Below, piece after piece: positions 62,931 to 64,000 of a stretch of 64,000 bases of DNA (positions are counted from its first letter, which is position 1; each line of letters begins with the position of its first letter). The notes beneath the pieces are model-generated. The model ran no database searches, was not told the DNA's origin, and saw only the letters and a program-made list of their open reading frames with translations. The stretch is from contig NZ_LMDI01000016.1 of assembly GCF_001425785.1 (NCBI RefSeq), positions 43,417-107,416 on the forward strand. The letters run 5' to 3'. This DNA is from Rhizobacter sp. Root1221 (GTDB lineage: Bacteria > Pseudomonadota > Gammaproteobacteria > Burkholderiales > Burkholderiaceae_C). A program made the position numbers and the translations under genes.

Positions 62931-63722
62931 ATGAACCCACGCGAGCGTGCCCTGGGGGTGCTCACCCTCACCGATCCGGCCGAAAAGGCGTTGCAGGCGC
63001 GCGCGCTGTTCGACGCGCTCGACCCCGCCACCATCGACCCGCAGGCCGTCTTTGCCGACCCGGGCGGCCTGCCCGGCCGGCCCGACCGCCCGCACCTGCG
63101 GCCGGCCCGCGAAGTGCCGTCGCGCAGCCCGTTCACCCCGGAGGGCCGGGCGGCGCTGATCCATTCCATCGCCCACATCGAGTTCAACGCCATCAACCTC
63201 GCCCTCGACGCGGCCTTCCGCTTCCCGGGCATGCCGGTGGCGTTCTACGTGGACTGGTTGCGCGTGGCAAGCGAAGAGGCCCTGCACTTCGGCCTGCTGC
63301 GCACGCACCTGCAATCGCTCGGCTTCGACTACGGCGATTTCGATGCGCACGACGGGCTGTGGCAGATGACCCAGCGCACCGCGGGCGACGTGCTGGCCCG
63401 CATGGCCCTCGTGCCCCGCACGCTGGAGGCGCGCGGGCTCGATGCCACGCCACCGCTCCAGGCCAAGTTCGCGAAGGCGGGTGACCCGCGGGCAGTGGAG
63501 ATCCTCGCGATCATCCTGCGCGACGAGGTGGGGCACGTGGCCATCGGCAACCACTGGTACCGCTGGCTGTGCCGGCGCGACGGGTTCGACCCGATCGCCC
63601 ACTACCCCGTGCTGGCCGACCGCTACGAGGCGCCGAAGATCCGGCCGCCGTTCAACGTGGAGGCGCGCACGGCGGCCGGGTTCACGGCGGAAGAAATCGC
63701 GTTCCTGACCGAGCGGGCCTAG
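62931..63722 (+). CDS. DUF455 ferritin-like protein
   Basis: 263 aa. HSIAHIEFNAINLALDAAFR, WLRVASEEALHFGLLRTHL and ILRDEVGHVAIGNHWYRW give the repeated E-x-x-H pattern of a di-iron ferritin-like bundle. DUF455 is related to MiaE-type hydroxylases, but the reaction is unknown. It begins 35 bases from the carbonic-anhydrase gene on the other strand, with CATAAT just upstream of the ATG as a possible -10 of a very short leader. Confidence 0.87.
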   Translation: MNPRERALGVLTLTDPAEKALQARALFDALDPATIDPQAVFADPGGLPGRPDRPHLRPAREVPSRSPFTPEGRAALIHSIAHIEFNAINLALDAAFRFPGMPVAFYVDWLRVASEEALHFGLLRTHLQSLGFDYGDFDAHDGLWQMTQRTAGDVLARMALVPRTLEARGLDATPPLQAKFAKAGDPRAVEILAIILRDEVGHVAIGNHWYRWLCRRDGFDPIAHYPVLADRYEAPKIRPPFNVEARTAAGFTAEEIAFLTERA

Positions 63723-63793
63723 AAAGCGGTGCGCGCCCCGGCCATCATGGCCGACCTACGCCGCGGCGCGCCAGTGGGCAAAGAGCGGCGAAG

Positions 63794-63847
63794 CCGTCAC
63801 CCCGGCGCAGGCCGGGGTCTGCACCCTGTCCAAGCACGCCGACGGTG
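63794..63847 (-). repeat. REP-like palindrome, copy 3
   Basis: Minus strand carries CAGGGTGCAGACCCCGGCCT then GCGCCGGGGTGACGGCT, the same hairpin core as 17976-18026 and closely similar flanks. A degenerate relative (AGATCCCGGCCTGCGCC) lies at 63903-63919 on the plus strand. No gene is seen in the remaining 63723-64000. Confidence 0.75.
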
Positions 63848-64000
63848 GCACTTGAGCCATCTCCAGCGGTGGTCGGGAAAGCCGTTGTTCGGCGAGAAGG
63901 TGGAGATCCCGGCCTGCGCCAATGGGATGGACGCCCCACCCCTAACGGCATCGATGTGCCAAAGTGGAAGTGTCTAAGCAACCACTGACGAAAGCGAGGC

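Overview
The window reads as chromosome of a high-GC betaproteobacterium of the order Burkholderiales. The core genes (mutS, pyrG-kdsA-eno-ftsB, nirBD, hslO) and their order fit that group. A Leptothrix/Rubrivivax/Rhizobacter-type relative is a reasonable guess, but this is inference from gene content, not a measured placement. Most genes use strongly GC-rich third positions. The AT-richer stretches (about 0.1-3.2 kb, 36.5-38.1 kb and patches of 46-52 kb) coincide with accessory DNA.

Layout. 0.1-3.2 kb is an island end with a DUF262/DUF1524 (GmrSD-like) protein and a tyrosine integrase carrying three lesions. 3.2-13.1 kb is core: mutS, an Anbu proteasome-like protease, an alpha/beta hydrolase, pyrG, kdsA, eno, ftsB and a PnuC/NadR-kinase salvage pair. 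13.4-22.8 kb holds a small secreted metal-motif protein, a HupE-like permease, a UPF1-like helicase, a HAF-repeat lipoprotein, OmpA and peroxiredoxin genes, and small regulators and enzymes. 22.8-26.9 kb is a four-gene operon, every junction a 4-base ATGA overlap, encoding DUF3348, a MotA/ExbB-like DUF802 channel with a very long coiled tail, a MotB-like OmpA protein and DUF2894. It resembles an ion-driven stator and is my main candidate for a poorly described system. 27-28.8 kb carries two secreted effectors, a Nep1-like protein and an RNase T2.

28.9-36.5 kb is a nitrite-assimilation locus: nirB, nirD, a NasR-type NIT-ANTAR antiterminator, a formate/nitrite transporter and a PP2C-kinase fusion. 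Both nirB and the transporter have a sigma-54 type -24/-12 element followed by an A1/G4 hexaloop hairpin of the kind ANTAR proteins bind. The transporter leader also has a strong intrinsic terminator before the start codon. Together these suggest nitrogen-limitation control of initiation plus nitrate/nitrite-dependent antitermination.

36.5-38.7 kb looks like a decayed gene-cassette array: two attC-like sites flank a cupin gene with cassette geometry, next to a membrane-protein ORF and an acetyltransferase. 38.6-46.05 kb is ordinary accessory chromosome. 46.06-52.1 kb is a mosaic of IS1380, IS5 and IS6 family remnants and LamG-gene debris around a secreted ricin-lectin/glycosidase-like gene and a dsbC-like gene. 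52.3-64 kb returns to chromosome: a diguanylate cyclase, an uncharacterised secreted operon with DUF3142, a LysR/LysE pair, an alginate-lyase-like LamG lipoprotein, copD, hslO, a gamma-carbonic anhydrase and a DUF455 protein. No rRNA, tRNA or CRISPR array was seen.
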